Positions 24,981 through 35,267 of a stretch of 49,299 nucleotides of DNA are shown here, in pieces. The position numbers and the translations under genes are program-made. How positions within the stretch are numbered: position 1 is the stretch's first letter; each line of letters begins with the position of its first letter. A model generated the notes under the pieces. The model saw only the letters and a list, made by a program, of their open reading frames with translations. It searched no databases and was not told the origin of the DNA. The DNA lies in the NCBI GenBank assembly GCA_946537295.1, contig CAMNFQ010000004.1, forward strand, positions 1-49,299. Reading direction: 5' to 3'. This DNA comes from an uncultured Bacillota bacterium (lineage in GTDB: Bacteria > Bacillota_I > Bacilli_A > Erysipelotrichales > Erysipelotrichaceae).

Positions 24981-26315
24981 GAATACAGAAACGCAAAAGT
25001 ATTGGTCATCGGTCTGGCTCGTTCGGGAATGGCTGCGATCAATGTACTTCATAAACTTAACGCAAAAATATACCTTTCTGAAAAGAAAGAGCTTTCTGAA
25101 GAAGAAAAGGCTCACCTGGAGTCACTGGGAGTAACGATCTATGATCAGGATATGTCGGTTTTTGAAAAAGACTATGATCTGGTGATCAAGAATCCTGGCG
25201 TTCCACCGGTATCACCGATTGTTAAAAGGCTTAAGGAAAGAAATATTCCGATCATTACCGAAATAGAACTGGCCTATGATGTCAGTAAGCCTCAGCATTA
25301 CATTGCGATAACCGGTACCAATGGTAAAACTACCACTACTACTGTCATGTATGAACTGCTTAAGACAGCCTTTGGTGAAAAAGCGCTGGTTGGAGGAAAT
25401 ATCGGTACTCCGCTTTGTGAACTGGTACTTCAGTATGATCTGATGGAAAATGAGGGTTATTATATCTCTTTGGAGATCTCAAATCATCAGCTGGTGGATA
25501 TTGACCGTTTCAGACCAGAGATCGCTACGATCATCAACCTTACTCCGGATCACCTTGAAACCATGGGCTCTTTAGATGCCTACTATAAATCCAAGACAGA
25601 AGTATATCGCAATATGAAAGATGACGATCTTTTCATCTATAACGATGATGATCCTATTCTTAAGGAATATACAAAGAGATATCCGATCAACTGTAAGATC
25701 GAAAAATTCTCACTTACAAAAGACAATACCTATGCCTGCCTGAAAGATGGCTATATCAATATCAATAATGAAAATGTTCTGCCATTAAGTAATATCAGAC
25801 TGGTTGGTAAACATAATGTACAGAACATTATTATTGCCATGATGGCCGCTAAAGCCTTAGGTATCTCAAACAAGGATATCAATGATACCATCAGCAGTTT
25901 CAAGGGTGTAGAACACCGTATTGAATTTGTCAGAGAACTGGATGGTGTCAAATACTATAACGATTCCAAAGGAACAAATACTGATGCAACTATTACGGCT
26001 TTGGACTCCTTTGATAAAGGTGTCATACTGCTTGTAGGCGGATATGAAAAAGGTCTCGATATGAGTGAAATGAGAAAACATCTGGGTTGTGTCAAAAAAG
26101 TCATTGGCTTTGGGGCAGCAGGATACAGAATAGCTCATGATCTGGTAGATGATCCAATCATTGTTGAGAATCTTGATCAGGCAACCAGACAGGCTAAACA
26201 GCTTGGCACAGATGGTGATATCGTACTTCTTTCGCCTACGACTTCCAGCTTTGATCAGTACTCAGGATATGAGGAAAGAGGAAGACATTTTAAAAAGATC
26301 GTAAATTCATTATGA
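24978..26315 (+). CDS. murD: UDP-N-acetylmuramoylalanine--D-glutamate ligase
   Basis: MurD adds D-glutamate to UDP-MurNAc-L-Ala in the cytosol. The 445-aa protein has the N-terminal Rossmann-like domain (KVLVIGLARSGMAAINVL), the central ATPase with ITGTNGKTTTTTV, the conserved EISNHQL and NLTPDHLE segments, and the C-terminal domain with EHRIEFV, YNDSKGTN and LLSPTTSSFDQYSGYEERG. Everything needed for activity is visible. It overlaps murI by four bases, an apt pairing because MurI supplies the D-glutamate that MurD uses. The start has no ribosome site; it lies just after -10-like boxes. Confidence 0.96.
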   Translation: MEYRNAKVLVIGLARSGMAAINVLHKLNAKIYLSEKKELSEEEKAHLESLGVTIYDQDMSVFEKDYDLVIKNPGVPPVSPIVKRLKERNIPIITEIELAYDVSKPQHYIAITGTNGKTTTTTVMYELLKTAFGEKALVGGNIGTPLCELVLQYDLMENEGYYISLEISNHQLVDIDRFRPEIATIINLTPDHLETMGSLDAYYKSKTEVYRNMKDDDLFIYNDDDPILKEYTKRYPINCKIEKFSLTKDNTYACLKDGYININNENVLPLSNIRLVGKHNVQNIIIAMMAAKALGISNKDINDTISSFKGVEHRIEFVRELDGVKYYNDSKGTNTDATITALDSFDKGVILLVGGYEKGLDMSEMRKHLGCVKKVIGFGAAGYRIAHDLVDDPIIVENLDQATRQAKQLGTDGDIVLLSPTTSSFDQYSGYEERGRHFKKIVNSL

Positions 26316-27109
26316 GAAACAGTTATATAGGTGTCTTTGATTCCGGACTTGGTGGTTTAACAACAGTAAGAGAACTCATCAGACAGCTTCCTGATGAAAA
26401 TATCGTTTTTCTTGGTGATACCAAGAATATGCCCTATGGATCAAAACAAAGAAATGAGATCATCTCTTTCACTAAAAACAATATAAAAACACTGATGAAA
26501 TATGATGTGAAGGCAATCATTATCGCCTGTAATACGTCCGACTCCAACGCATCCGATGTCGTCAGAAACTATTTTGATATACCGATCTTCGGGGTGATCA
26601 AACCAGCTGTGAGAAAAGCTCTATCAGTAAGTCAAAACAGAAGAATCGGGATCATGGCTACTTCTTTAACGATAAAAAGCAAAAAATACGAAGAACTGAT
26701 CCATTCTTATGATCAGGATGTGAAAGTGTTTGGAATAGAATGTCCCTTACTGGTGCCAATGATCGAAGATGGAGAATTTATAAACAATGAAGAAAAGATG
26801 ACAGATACGGTAAGAGAGTATCTGAAACCTTTACAGGAAGAAAACATCGATACACTGATCTTAGGTTGTACCCACTATGATCTGTTACAAGACATCATCA
26901 GAAAGCTTGCGCCTGAGATCAATATTGTATCTTCATCCCGCTGTGTCATTGATGATGTCAAGGAATATCTAAACGATAATGATCTTACAAATGATGCAGA
27001 AGTAACTCAAAGAAAATATCTGTGTTCAAAAGATGGAGAAAACTTCCGTAAGATCGCATCGCTGATCATTGATGATATCAATATTGAAAAAATAGAAATG
27101 GATACCTGA
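26312..27109 (+). CDS. murI: Glutamate racemase
   Basis: MurI converts L- to D-glutamate for peptidoglycan without a cofactor, using two cysteines. Both catalytic Cys motifs are seen: IIACNTSDSNA and LGCTHYDLL. The N-terminal VFDSGLGGLTTVREL and LGDTKNMPYG motifs are typical. The 265-aa length is normal. It is translationally coupled to murD (ATGA overlap), so D-Glu synthesis and its use are co-expressed. Its stop codon TGA lies in the loop of the terminator hairpin. Confidence 0.96.
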   Translation: MRNSYIGVFDSGLGGLTTVRELIRQLPDENIVFLGDTKNMPYGSKQRNEIISFTKNNIKTLMKYDVKAIIIACNTSDSNASDVVRNYFDIPIFGVIKPAVRKALSVSQNRRIGIMATSLTIKSKKYEELIHSYDQDVKVFGIECPLLVPMIEDGEFINNEEKMTDTVREYLKPLQEENIDTLILGCTHYDLLQDIIRKLAPEINIVSSSRCVIDDVKEYLNDNDLTNDAEVTQRKYLCSKDGENFRKIASLIIDDINIEKIEMDT

Positions 27110-27126
27110 TGGTATCCATTCTTTTT
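27097..27126 (+). terminator. murD-murI terminator with the murI stop codon in its loop
   Basis: AATGGATACC-TGAT-GGTATCCATT followed by CTTTTT. The loop TGAT contains the murI stop. Confidence 0.9.
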
Positions 27127-27664
27127 AGTAGTTTTCAGCGTTTACTTCAAAATATGATTGAGGGTGATTGCAGGTAGGACAGACATCCGGGGCTTTTGTA
27201 CCTACTACGATGTGGCCACAGTTGCGGCATTCCCAGATCTTGACTTCTGATTTTTCAAACACCTGTTTAGTTTCGACATTCTTTAATAAAGCTCTATATC
27301 TTTCTTCGTGGTGTTTTTCGATTGCGGCAACAAGTCTGAACTTGGTAGCGAGTTCTGTAAAACCTTCTTCTTCAGCAGTCTTGGCAAAGTCCTCATACAT
27401 ATCAGTCCATTCATAGTTTTCACCATCAGCTGCAGCTTTCAGATTTTCAGCTGTAGTACCGATACCGTTAAGTTCCTTGAACCACATCTTGGCATGTTCC
27501 TTTTCGTTTTCAGCGGTTTTAAGGAATAAGGCAGCTATCTGTTCAAAGCCTTCCTTTTTGGCTTTAGAAGCAAAGTATGTGTACTTGTTTCTTGCCTGTG
27601 ATTCGCCAGCAAAGGCAGCCTGAAGATTCTGTTCTGTTTTTGTTCCAGCGTATTTGTTTGTCAT
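27125..27664 (-). CDS. rbr: Rubrerythrin
   Basis: Rubrerythrin reduces hydrogen peroxide in anaerobes, using a diiron site and a rubredoxin domain. The N-terminal ferritin-like four-helix bundle carries [23 protein letters not shown], and EEERYRA-type motifs ([14 protein letters not shown]) for iron binding. The C-terminal rubredoxin has CRNCGHIV and CPTCNHPQ for the FeS4 centre. Length is 179 aa. The ATG at 27664 is chosen over the track's 27688 because of an AAGGAGAG ribosome site before it. Its presence fits an anaerobic lifestyle. Confidence 0.95.
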   Translation of the reverse strand: MTNKYAGTKTEQNLQAAFAGESQARNKYTYFASKAKKEGFEQIAALFLKTAENEKEHAKMWFKELNGIGTTAENLKAAADGENYEWTDMYEDFAKTAEEEGFTELATKFRLVAAIEKHHEERYRALLKNVETKQVFEKSEVKIWECRNCGHIVVGTKAPDVCPTCNHPQSYFEVNAENY

Positions 27665-27704
27665 TATTTTTTCTCTCCTTTTTGTCAATTAAAGTATATA
27701 TGTT

Positions 27705-28283
27705 TTAGCGCGTTTTCGCCACAAACCTGACCTTAAGTTCGTAGATGATGTCCTTCCAGTTGACAATGATCATGACCAGGAAAAGTAAGAATGAGGCACA
27801 TTGAAATGCGAATGCGATCCAGTTTTCGATCGGCCAGCTGTGGATCGAATAAGGAATGGTTACCAGATTGAAAGCACCAAGCATCATTATAGAGACCAGA
27901 TGTTTTTCTTTTTTGTCGTAAGTTACAAAAAACAGGACAAACATGACAAGCAGATAGGCAAACATGACGATCGGCACGACTGTTTCAGCCCAACCAGGAG
28001 CTAAAAATCTGTCGATCAGAACCATCATTACAAACAGATAGAAAGTTACCTTGATCGCATGAGAGTAGATGGAAAATTCGACCAGACGCAAAGAAAAGAC
28101 CAGTCGCCAGAAAGAGAATAATGACCACACTACGATCAAAGACCATGCTTTTCCTCCTACCAGGATATTGACCAGCACACAGATCGCTCCGGATATAAGG
28201 AAAATGATCCGAAACAGATTGCGGATATTACGATAGAACATCTTTTGACGCTCTGGCACTGGATAAATGATCTTAGGATTCAT
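27705..28283 (-). CDS. Multi-pass membrane protein paired with the acyltransferase (DUF6320-like, tentative)
   Basis: About 192 aa with six hydrophobic segments (VNILVGGKAWSLIVVWSLF, FYLFVMMVLI, VVPIVMFAYLLVMFVLFFV and others) and short charged loops. The N-terminal NPKIIYPVPERQ followed by membrane helices recalls the region after the zinc ribbon in DUF6320 proteins, which often lie beside this type of acyltransferase; here the zinc ribbon is absent. The assignment is from memory and tentative. The track start (TTG 28307) is unlikely; ATG 28283 overlaps the acyltransferase stop by 11 bases and has a GGAGGG about 12 bases upstream. Confidence 0.6.
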   Translation of the reverse strand: MNPKIIYPVPERQKMFYRNIRNLFRIIFLISGAICVLVNILVGGKAWSLIVVWSLFSFWRLVFSLRLVEFSIYSHAIKVTFYLFVMMVLIDRFLAPGWAETVVPIVMFAYLLVMFVLFFVTYDKKEKHLVSIMMLGAFNLVTIPYSIHSWPIENWIAFAFQCASFLLFLVMIIVNWKDIIYELKVRFVAKTR

Positions 28284-29769
28284 ATTCGACACTGCCCTCC
28301 ACTTCAATCGTCAATCCATCTTCTTTCATCAGATTATAGATCTCATCTTCAAAAACAGTTTCCCTGTTTGCCTTAGCGATCGTAAGAACCGTCGTGTTAT
28401 TCACTGAAACCAAAGTGGCACTGACTCTGTTTGGCTTTCCTGGTACAATAATGAATTCAAAACTGTCGATCTGTTTAGACAGACTCTCATCTGCCTGTAT
28501 CATTCCCAGATTTGATAAGGTACAGCCAATTATGGAATTACCCAGATAGCCATAAACGATCTGCATGACCGGTATTTTCAAAGAAAGTGGTACATAGGCA
28601 AGAGAACGGATCAGCTTTCCTGTTGTCTGCATCATCTGACGCATAAGCTTCTCTGATCCCTTTTCCTTTATCTGTTTTCCCATTTCCTTTACAAGTTCAG
28701 ATCGATCATCAACATCTTTCAGATCCATACTGGCGTTAAAATACATGGAATAATTGCGAAGCGTTCTGGAACCATTGAATTTACGCATATTGATCGGAAC
28801 CTGAATATTGAATAGTCCCTCTTTCTTTATCGAATCTTTTTTAGCTGCAAGAAAGATCAGCGAAAGAATATAGGCTGTTACGGTACCGCCATATTTCTTG
28901 CTGACTTCCTTAAGATCATCAGAAGCAAGTTTGAAATGAATGATCTTAGTCAGATTAAGATTACTTAGCTTACCAGAAAGTTGAACCGATTTCTTATCGA
29001 CAAAGGTCGAGAAATCTCCTTCCCCTTTTTCGTTGGCGAATTCATTGACGAATTCTTCTTCCTTTGGCTCTTCATTGATGTCTAAGACACCGTTATTTTT
29101 GACGACATCTATTCCCTTCAATCTGAGATATTCACCTAAAAGTGTCTTAAGGAAGATCAGACCACCATTGCCATCAGTAATTACATGGAAGAATTCAATG
29201 CTGATTCTTTTTTTATAGTACAATACCCTGATCGAACTCTTGGTTCTTAGAATTATCGAGATCGGTTTACATGGAATATCGTTTTCTTCGTTTATTTCCG
29301 GAACATTATTGGTAGATTCAAGATAATGCCAGAAAAAACCATTTTTGATTACAGCTGAAAAGACCGGGAAACGTTTGATCGTAAAATCCAGAGCTATCTG
29401 CAAGAGTTCAGGGACAATATTTTCTTTGAGTTCAACAGAAAGTCTGAAGATCGGCATCTGACCGAATTTCATTCCCAAAGGATAGACGATCGCAGCATTA
29501 TCGAGGAAAAAGAAACGACGTTTTTTTCCTTTATAGTAATCACCAAGATTACTGATATCCAGAAATTCAATGATTTTATCAGGTTTATAGCCATTATCAA
29601 GATAGTATTCAAAAGCCTTCACAAAATGATTGATAAGCATATCATGCGACACCATCGGCAGATCGATATGTTCATCAAGTTCACTAAAAAAATGTTCAAT
29701 TCTGATTGAATCTTCTTCACCAAGACCACCGGTCAGCTTTACTATTCTGAGATCTTTATTTTTAGCCAC
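28273..29769 (-). CDS. HXXXD-type acyltransferase (alcohol acetyltransferase / condensation-domain family)
   Basis: The 498-aa protein has the chloramphenicol-acetyltransferase-like fold used by alcohol acetyltransferases, PapA enzymes and NRPS condensation domains. The catalytic HxxxDG motif is FFHVITDGNGG near residue 215, and a later SNLG segment matches the family's second half (GNSIIGCTLSNLGMI). The N-terminal half has FPVFSAVIKNG, typical of the family. The acceptor and donor are unknown; lipid or alcohol esterification is possible given its membrane partner downstream. It starts with GTG (gtggct) five bases after TATAAT, itself directly after the tRNA-Arg terminator. No ribosome site is visible. 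Confidence 0.82.
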   Translation of the reverse strand: MAKNKDLRIVKLTGGLGEEDSIRIEHFFSELDEHIDLPMVSHDMLINHFVKAFEYYLDNGYKPDKIIEFLDISNLGDYYKGKKRRFFFLDNAAIVYPLGMKFGQMPIFRLSVELKENIVPELLQIALDFTIKRFPVFSAVIKNGFFWHYLESTNNVPEINEENDIPCKPISIILRTKSSIRVLYYKKRISIEFFHVITDGNGGLIFLKTLLGEYLRLKGIDVVKNNGVLDINEEPKEEEFVNEFANEKGEGDFSTFVDKKSVQLSGKLSNLNLTKIIHFKLASDDLKEVSKKYGGTVTAYILSLIFLAAKKDSIKKEGLFNIQVPINMRKFNGSRTLRNYSMYFNASMDLKDVDDRSELVKEMGKQIKEKGSEKLMRQMMQTTGKLIRSLAYVPLSLKIPVMQIVYGYLGNSIIGCTLSNLGMIQADESLSKQIDSFEFIIVPGKPNRVSATLVSVNNTTVLTIAKANRETVFEDEIYNLMKEDGLTIEVEGSVEYES

Positions 29770-29780
29770 TTCTAATTATA
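29767..29780 (-). promoter_or_regulatory. Acyltransferase leaderless start: TATAAT-N5-GTG, fused to a terminator T tract
   Basis: TATAAT (29780-29775) follows the TTTTT run of the tRNA-Arg terminator. Five bases later is the GTG. Confidence 0.5.
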
Positions 29781-29803
29781 AAAAACCGTTTCAGATACGG
29801 TTT
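29779..29803 (-). terminator. tRNA-Arg terminator
   Basis: Minus strand AAACCGT-ATCTGAA-ACGGTTT followed by a T tract. Confidence 0.85.
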
Positions 29804-29814
29804 AAATACTGTTT

Positions 29815-29889
29815 TGGCGGCCCCAACAGGAATCGAACCTGTAACTATCCCTTAGGAGGGGATTGTTTGATCCATTAGACTATGGGGCC
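29815..29889 (-). tRNA. tRNA-Arg (anticodon CCU)
   Basis: Minus strand cloverleaf: acceptor GGCCCCA/TGGGGCC, anticodon stem ATCCC/GGGAT with loop CTCCTAA (anticodon CCT, reads AGG), T loop TTCGATT, discriminator G and encoded CCA. A TATAAT 11 bases upstream of the 5' end (29906-29901) is its probable promoter. Confidence 0.96.
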
Positions 29890-29906
29890 GTACAACATAT
29901 ATTATA

Positions 29907-29935
29907 ACAAAAAAGAAAATAGGACATAGCCTATT
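29907..29935 (-). terminator. Terminator downstream of the ABC exporter
   Basis: Minus strand AATAGG-CTATGT-CCTATT followed by TTCTTTTTT. The tRNA-Arg -10 box begins at the end of the T tract. The 120 bases between it and the ABC gene are AT-rich, and I see no gene there. Confidence 0.7.
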
Positions 29936-30059
29936 CTCTTATTGCAAAGGATTTAAAATGAAAAACTTTTTACACTATTAATATAGACTTCAATTGTGAA
30001 AAAACAGTGAAATTTTTACATTATTTGAAAATAATATGAAAATTTATCTGAAAACTCTT

Positions 30060-31886
30060 TCAGTCATTCTTTCGGTCAAAACGTTTAAACTGTTTTTCAT
30101 ATAGTTCAGTATATACTCCATTCATTGCAACAAGTTCTTCGTGACTTCCCTTTTCAACGATCATTCCATCTTTTACTACCATTATTTCATCAGCTGAAAG
30201 GACAGTTGAAAGACGATGAGCAATAAGAATAGAAGTTCTTTCTTCGATCAGTGGTTCAATAGCTTCCTGGATCAGGTCTTCAGAAATCGTATCTAGAGCG
30301 GAAGTTGCTTCATCAAAGATCATCAGAGCTGGGTCTTTAAGTAAGATTCTGGCGATCGAGATACGTTGTTTTTCGCCACCTGAAAGCTTGAGCCCTCTGT
30401 TTCCTACAAGTGTATCAAAACCGTTTTCCTGTTTAGCGATAAAATCATAGATATTCGCCTTCTTACAGGCATCGATCAGTTCTTTTTCATCAGCATCAGG
30501 CTTGGCATAAAGCAGATTATCTCTGATCGTACCAGAAAACAGATAGGTGTCCTGTGAGACCATACCTACTTCGCTTCTTAACCATGAAAGTTTCAGGTCT
30601 CTGATATCATAGCCATCAAATGTGATTCTTCCTTCATTCACATCATAAAGACGAGGAATGAGATTGACGATCGTACTTTTACCTGAACCTGATGGTCCAA
30701 CCAAGGCAACACATTTTCCTTTAGGCAGATCAAAACTGATATTTTTAATGATCATTTTTTCAGAATCATAACCGAAACTGACATTTTCAAATCTGATATC
30801 TCCTCTGGCGATCTGGGCAGGTGTGATCGGATTGGCAATTTCCTTGATCTCAATATCCATATCGAAATAATCAAAGATCCTGGTGAAATTAGCCATGGAA
30901 CGGATCCACTCTACACCAATCGACATCAGAGAGTTAACCGGCTGATACATTCTGCTCAAAAGTGAGACCATGACGGTAATATCTCCAACACTTAATGAAT
31001 CATCATATTTCATCATGATGATGCCACCAACCAGATATATCAGCATTGGTCCAAAGGAAGTGAATGTACTCATAAGCATCCTGAACCATCTGCCAGCCAT
31101 GGATTCCTTAATGTTTAGTTTGATCATCTTTTCATTGGAACTGCGATATTTCTCATACTCTTTCTCTTCCTGAGTAAACAGTTTTACCAGCAGCTGGCCT
31201 GAAACAGAGAGAGTCTCGTTAAGAATACCATTGATCTCATCACGACATTCCTGAGCTTCTTTTGTGAGCGACCATCTTCTTTTGCCTGCCTGTCTGGTAG
31301 GCAAAGAGAAAAGCGGCACGATAATCAGAGCGATCGATGCCAGGATATAGTTTCTGCGATACATAGCGATCAAAGCAGCGATTAGAGTAATGATATTAGA
31401 AAGGATCGAAGAAAAAGTATTAGTGATGATCTGCTGAACTCCGGAAATATCATCTGTCATTCTGGTGATAATATCTCCCTGATTGTTTTCCATAAAGAAA
31501 CGATTGGACATCTTTAACAGATGAGCAAACATCTGATTGCGCATATCGTAAGTGATATGTTGAGCGATCCAGGAATTGAGGTAATTTTGTAAGATCCCGA
31601 TCAGATTCGATGCGATCTTGAGGATAAGTGATATGACAATCAGCCTGACCAGGGTACTCATAGATCTGCCGATCAGACCTTCATCGATGATCCTGCCGGT
31701 AAGAATCGATGGATACATATCGAAAACGGCACTGAAGGCGATCGAAAGAAGCACCATAACAAACTGAAACTTATAAGGAAGCAGATAGGAAAAGATCCTT
31801 TTAATCAAAGGCCATGTCACTTTAGGCGCGTTTGCTTTTTCTTCTTCGCTTAGAAAACTTCTGCTTCCTCTGAATCCTGGTGGCAT
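30060..31886 (-). CDS. ABC exporter half-transporter (MdlB/LmrA type)
   Basis: The 608-aa protein is a full ABC exporter half: an N-terminal six-helix type IV membrane domain (residues about 25-330) fused to an ATPase. Motifs are Walker A GPSGSGKST, Q-loop VSQDTYLF, signature LSGGEKQR, Walker B LMIFDEATSALD and the switch AHRLST. The TRMTDDISGVQQ segment is a typical coupling region. The substrate is unknown (drug, lipid or peptide). Only one half is present here, so it may be a homodimer or pair with a distant partner. The start has no ribosome site; a TATAAT lies 36 bases upstream, near the groL terminator. Confidence 0.92.
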   Translation of the reverse strand: MPPGFRGSRSFLSEEEKANAPKVTWPLIKRIFSYLLPYKFQFVMVLLSIAFSAVFDMYPSILTGRIIDEGLIGRSMSTLVRLIVISLILKIASNLIGILQNYLNSWIAQHITYDMRNQMFAHLLKMSNRFFMENNQGDIITRMTDDISGVQQIITNTFSSILSNIITLIAALIAMYRRNYILASIALIIVPLFSLPTRQAGKRRWSLTKEAQECRDEINGILNETLSVSGQLLVKLFTQEEKEYEKYRSSNEKMIKLNIKESMAGRWFRMLMSTFTSFGPMLIYLVGGIIMMKYDDSLSVGDITVMVSLLSRMYQPVNSLMSIGVEWIRSMANFTRIFDYFDMDIEIKEIANPITPAQIARGDIRFENVSFGYDSEKMIIKNISFDLPKGKCVALVGPSGSGKSTIVNLIPRLYDVNEGRITFDGYDIRDLKLSWLRSEVGMVSQDTYLFSGTIRDNLLYAKPDADEKELIDACKKANIYDFIAKQENGFDTLVGNRGLKLSGGEKQRISIARILLKDPALMIFDEATSALDTISEDLIQEAIEPLIEERTSILIAHRLSTVLSADEIMVVKDGMIVEKGSHEELVAMNGVYTELYEKQFKRFDRKND

Positions 31887-31929
31887 ACTTGTTAGATTAG
31901 ATAAATTTATTTTTAAAAATTATAACACA

Positions 31930-31957
31930 AAAAAAGGTTCTTCATATTGAAGAACCT
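31930..31957 (-). terminator. groSL terminator
   Basis: Minus strand AGGTTCTTC-AATAT-GAAGAACCT followed by TTTTTTTG. Confidence 0.9.
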
Positions 31958-31978
31958 CTTGTATATCTGTATGTTCTA

Positions 31979-33601
<1,623 letters not shown>

Positions 33602-33613
33602 TCAATTAACCTC

Positions 33614-33898
33614 CTACTTAACTATAGCCAGGATATCCTCGGCTTTAATAAGAATGAATTCCTGATCATTATCTTTAACTTCAGTTCCGGAATACTTCTT
33701 ATACATTACTTTGTCACCCTTCTTTAAAGGCATTTCATATACCTTATCGTCTACTTTAACTTCTTTACATCCACTTACAGCTTCAACGATAGCGTAATCT
33801 TCATTCTTTTCTTTCTGTGAGATGATGATTCCGCTTACTGTCTCATTAGAAGCTTCAACTTTCTTTAATAGAACATTGTTATATAAAGGTTTTATCAT
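33614..33898 (-). CDS. groS: Co-chaperonin GroES
   Basis: GroES is the seven-subunit lid of GroEL. The 94-aa sequence has the N-terminal MIKPLYNNVLLKKVEA, the mobile-loop region ASNETVSGIIISQKEK and the YKKYSGTEVKDNDQEFILIKAEDILAIV tail. An AGGAGG site is upstream of the ATG. The gene lies downstream of a CIRCE operator and a good promoter, so heat-shock control by HrcA is expected; hrcA itself is not in this window. Confidence 0.97.
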   Translation of the reverse strand: MIKPLYNNVLLKKVEASNETVSGIIISQKEKNEDYAIVEAVSGCKEVKVDDKVYEMPLKKGDKVMYKKYSGTEVKDNDQEFILIKAEDILAIVK

Positions 33899-33925
33899 TT
33901 CTACATAATCCTCCTACACTTATCT

Positions 33926-33953
33926 ATTATATTCATTTATAGCACTCAGTCAA
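33926..33953 (-). promoter_or_regulatory. groSL promoter
   Basis: Minus strand TTGACT (33953-33948), 16-base spacer, TATAAT (33931-33926). The -35 lies inside the CIRCE spacer. A leader of about 25 bases with AGGAGG follows, a conventional start. Confidence 0.85.
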
Positions 33954-33965
33954 TAAGAGTGCTAA
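33939..33965. promoter_or_regulatory. CIRCE operator (HrcA site)
   Basis: TTAGCACTC-N9-GAGTGCTAT on the minus strand, one base away from the perfect CIRCE inverted repeat. It covers the -35 of the groSL promoter, so bound HrcA would block RNA polymerase. Confidence 0.96.
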
Positions 33966-33990
33966 AGATTGGCACATTATTATCACTCAT

Positions 33991-34014
33991 AAAAAAGAGC
34001 GACCTGAGTCGCTC
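33991..34014 (-). terminator. Terminator of the amidase-like gene
   Basis: Minus strand GAGCGAC-TCAG-GTCGCTC followed by TTTTTT. The stem begins in the stop codon. Confidence 0.88.
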
Positions 34015-35248
34015 AATTTGAACCAAGTATTTTTATCAACATGATATTGGTATAGGCATAAGCTTCGATCGGATAATCTTTCATATCGATACTGTTGGAA
34101 TTGACCAGCACATGGCCATCAACGACCTTGGAAACTATTACAGTATGCGACAATCCATAATTACCAACCATGATGATATCACCAGGTTGGGCATAATAGA
34201 TGTTTGCGTTGACATCAGCTACCAGCCCTTTTCCCTCATTATCCTTGCAGTAATTATAGAAGTAACCGACATTGACCCATGATCTTGTACGGCCGGCTTT
34301 TGTCTCTTCGCCATTTATTTCCGGATCATATTCTGGATCAGTGATAAAACACTTCCATTGCAGATCCCCGTTATAATCCATAGGAAGACCACCGGAAAGA
34401 ATTGATTGAGAGGCATAGTTTTGACAATTGCCTCCTTCATCAGTGAAGTTATACCATTCCGGATTTCTGGAATGGTAATACTTGTCAGCATAAGCTACAG
34501 CGGCTGCACGATCATAATTGATAGTATAGGTCTTTGCACTGCTGTAAGGATTGGCCTGTGCCTTTGGCTTTAGGATCTCGGAATTATAGGCATACATATC
34601 CTTTAGCTGTTTCAGGAAATACTGATAGGTCTCCTCTACTTTTTCGACACTTTCTGCCTCTTCATAGATACCCATATAATAACCCTGAACCTTTTCCAGA
34701 TCCTTTATTTTATAAGCGCCATTATCTTCTACGATCTCAAAATAGTTTTCAATATCAAAAGCCTGTGATTCCAGACCATCTAAGAAGACAAAGCTCATAT
34801 AGTCATCTTCCATGACATCGACATGATAGACATTATTCTCTTGTTTATAGTTGAAGACTTTCAGATCATAATGAGCTGAATTCATCCGAAAGTCAAAATC
34901 GTACTGTTTTCTGTTTTCAATGAGAAGTCTGATCGCCTTTTCAGATACTTCCTTCATCAGATCATTAGAAAAATAAGATGAAAAATCCTGTTCCTCCAGT
35001 GTATAGATACTGCGATAATAACTGTCCATATACGAACAGATCAGATCCATGACCTCAGCTGGTACACCATAGGTATCGTCAATGTTTCCTTTAAATGATT
35101 CAGGAACACTATCATTCACAACTACAACATCATCTGATGGTTTAACTTCAGGAACATCATCTTTTTTACGATTAAGTGCCCCTAGAACCGTCAAAATAAG
35201 CATCAGTGAAAGGATAGCTATCATCACTACACTGTTTTTTACTCTCAT
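34013..35248 (-). CDS. Membrane-anchored Amidase_6-like (NlpC/P60-related) extracellular protein
   Basis: The 411-aa protein begins with an uncleaved signal-anchor (MRVKNSVVMIAILSLMLILTVLG), so most of it should be outside the cell. Residues about 30-225 are acidic and may form an NTF2-like domain. The C-terminal third matches the putative amidase domain: YDRAAAVAYADKYYHSRNPEWYNF, then GGNCQNYASQSILSGGLPMDY with the catalytic Cys, and LSHTVIVSKVVDG with the His. Peptidoglycan cleavage is plausible but not shown. The ATG at 35248 is chosen over the track start because it is six bases after TATAAT. Confidence 0.8.
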   Translation of the reverse strand: MRVKNSVVMIAILSLMLILTVLGALNRKKDDVPEVKPSDDVVVVNDSVPESFKGNIDDTYGVPAEVMDLICSYMDSYYRSIYTLEEQDFSSYFSNDLMKEVSEKAIRLLIENRKQYDFDFRMNSAHYDLKVFNYKQENNVYHVDVMEDDYMSFVFLDGLESQAFDIENYFEIVEDNGAYKIKDLEKVQGYYMGIYEEAESVEKVEETYQYFLKQLKDMYAYNSEILKPKAQANPYSSAKTYTINYDRAAAVAYADKYYHSRNPEWYNFTDEGGNCQNYASQSILSGGLPMDYNGDLQWKCFITDPEYDPEINGEETKAGRTRSWVNVGYFYNYCKDNEGKGLVADVNANIYYAQPGDIIMVGNYGLSHTVIVSKVVDGHVLVNSNSIDMKDYPIEAYAYTNIMLIKILGSN

Positions 35249-35260
35249 AGCAATATTATA
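35246..35260 (-). promoter_or_regulatory. Amidase-like gene leaderless start: TATAAT-N6-ATG
   Basis: TATAAT (35260-35255), six bases (ATTGCT), then ATG at 35248. The box lies just past the stop codon of the glycosyltransferase. Confidence 0.65.
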
Positions 35261-35267
35261 AACCAAT

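Noticed and set aside
29936-30059. AT-rich 120-base gap searched for a small RNA or ORF
   Set aside because: It contains several TGAAAA-like words but no stable hairpin, no promoter pair and no coding frame.
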